This document shows, piece by piece, positions 5,024-5,607 of a DNA stretch of 5,607 nucleotides; within the stretch, counting starts at the first letter, position 1; the number at the start of each line of letters is the position of its first letter. The notes under the pieces were generated by a model that saw only the letters and a program-made list of their open reading frames with translations, did not search any database and had not been told where the DNA came from. Source of the stretch: Solirubrobacteraceae bacterium (GTDB lineage Bacteria > Actinomycetota > Thermoleophilia > Solirubrobacterales > Solirubrobacteraceae); NCBI GenBank assembly GCA_025935735.1, contig JAICUS010000412.1, forward strand, positions 1 through 5,607, in the 5' to 3' direction. The translations under genes were made by a program, and so were the position numbers.

Positions 5024-5607
5024 CCGAGCACCTCCAGCAGCCGGGCGTTGTAGCCGTCGGGGTCGGCCTCGAAGTCCTCGAGGCTGAAGCTGGCCTCGCC
5101 GTACCGGGGCTCGCGCGACGACGCATGCAGCTCGTCGTACTCCTCGCGGGAGATCGGGCTGAACTTGACGATGTCGCCCGTGCGGAAGAACACCTCGCCC
5201 TGCGCGGGCTGGTAGATCGGCAGCGGGGTGATCCCGAACATCTGGTAGCCGCCCGCGCCGCGCACCGAGTAGATGCAGCCGAAGCAGCCCCCGTGGCCGA
5301 CGGTCAGCGCCGGCGTGTCCGTGCGCGGGCGCACGTACTTGGGCACCTCGAGCTGGCGCTCGCGCGGGACCATCTGGTAGAGGAACGGCAGCCCGGCCAC
5401 GAAGCCGACCATCGAGGCGAACCAGGGCGCGCCATGGTGCGCGGCGATGAACTCGTCCTTGCCGGAGAAGCCGTTGATGCTCGCCGCGTACTCCAGGTCG
5501 GTGGAGTCCGGCTCCTGGTGGCGGTCGCGGAAGCGCATCAGGGTCTCGTTCGTCCACGGGTCGTCGTAGAGCACCGGGATCTCGACCACGCGGGTGTCCA
5601 GCGTGAA
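5020..5607 (-). CDS. KipI/PxpB-type carboxyltransferase-domain subunit (AHS1 family), 5' end outside window
   Basis: The frame is open to the right edge, and 195 residues plus the stop are visible. A GTG at 5587-5589 could serve as a start but falls at VVEIPVLY, a strand that lies inside AHS1 proteins, so the true gene almost certainly begins beyond the window. Counting from the edge, family landmarks are VVEIPVLY at 7-14, a helical middle region, GFVAGLPFLYQM at 68-79 (in place of the usual GFxPGFxYL), VPKYVRPRTDTP at 88-99 and GAGGYQMFGITPLPIY at 117-132 (usual form PGGWxxIGRTP). GHGGCFGCIYS at 104-114 holds two cysteines, C108 and C111, where ordinary PxpB is Gly-rich. About 60 residues after the family core end in a Phe/Asp-rich tail. 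Its TGA overlaps the next gene's ATG. AHS1 and AHS2 proteins act as one heteromeric enzyme, so this pair is an operon. The divergent motifs suggest a subtype whose substrate may differ from 5-oxoproline. Confidence 0.85.
   Translation of the reverse strand, partial: FTLDTRVVEIPVLYDDPWTNETLMRFRDRHQEPDSTDLEYAASINGFSGKDEFIAAHHGAPWFASMVGFVAGLPFLYQMVPRERQLEVPKYVRPRTDTPALTVGHGGCFGCIYSVRGAGGYQMFGITPLPIYQPAQGEVFFRTGDIVKFSPISREEYDELHASSREPRYGEASFSLEDFEADPDGYNARLLEVLG
5031..5035 (-). promoter_or_regulatory. Ribosome binding site of the KipA/PxpC-like gene
   Basis: GGAGG on the minus strand lies seven bases before the ATG at 5021-5023, inside the last codons of the upstream partner. It is one of the few clear Shine-Dalgarno sequences in the window and fixes the start of this gene, despite a frame that stays open far upstream. 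Confidence 0.8.

Noticed and set aside
2538..5126. Minus-strand frame of 862 codons spanning the kinase and carboxyltransferase genes
   Set aside because: It is antisense to the kinase and in the wrong frame through the KipA/PxpC-like gene. It crosses the intergenic hairpins and has a low-complexity Arg/Gly/Ala composition.
5024..5557. Upstream extension of the KipA/PxpC-like gene that would make a 499-residue protein
   Set aside because: The extension is the AHS1 gene in another frame. MIEVVKPGLSTTVQD is the family's normal N-terminus and has a good GGAGG before it.

Overview
The window is very GC-rich bacterial DNA (clearly above 70% G+C by eye) with densely packed genes, frequent GTG starts, 4-bp start/stop overlaps and two possible leaderless starts. 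This suggests a high-GC Actinomycetota. The secreted protein with C-L-x-x-H-G motifs and the overall style fit Thermoleophilia/Solirubrobacterales best, but that placement is inference, not proof.

Layout, left to right. Bases 2-157 are the last 51 codons of rpsG (30S ribosomal protein S7, + strand). It is not followed by fusA, as it is in the usual str operon. Instead it meets, tail to tail with a 13-bp overlap, a short minus-strand gene (145-324). That gene encodes a signal peptide plus only about 38 residues and looks like the start of a longer secreted protein. Diverging from it is a zinc-independent NADPH:quinone-reductase-type MDR oxidoreductase (397-1335, +). Its end overlaps by 14 bp the end of a minus-strand gene (1322-1801) for a small exported protein built from two copies of a Cys/His/Trp-containing repeat.

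A 101-bp divergent region (1802-1902) separates that gene from a two-component operon on the + strand: an OmpR-family response regulator (1903-2565) and a membrane HAMP/HisKA/HATPase sensor kinase (2562-3923), coupled by a GTGA overlap. The divergent region holds the only A-rich patch nearby, a pair of adjacent 10-bp direct repeats that could be a response-regulator site. The operon is followed by a strong hairpin (3952-3992) without a T-tract.

The right end carries a minus-strand operon of two carboxyltransferase-like genes. A KipI/PxpB-type (AHS1) subunit enters from the right edge (5020-5607, 5' end outside the window) and overlaps by ATGA a KipA/PxpC-type (AHS2) subunit (4058-5023). Such pairs form the two halves of 5-oxoprolinase-type or biotin-dependent carboxyltransferase-type enzymes. 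The AHS1 member here is a divergent subtype, so the substrate cannot be assigned.

The most interesting unit is the two-component system with the divergent gene for the duplicated-repeat secreted protein. The arrangement suggests, but does not show, an envelope-sensing module with its own exported partner. Nothing in the window is clearly a mobile element, CRISPR array or RNA gene.
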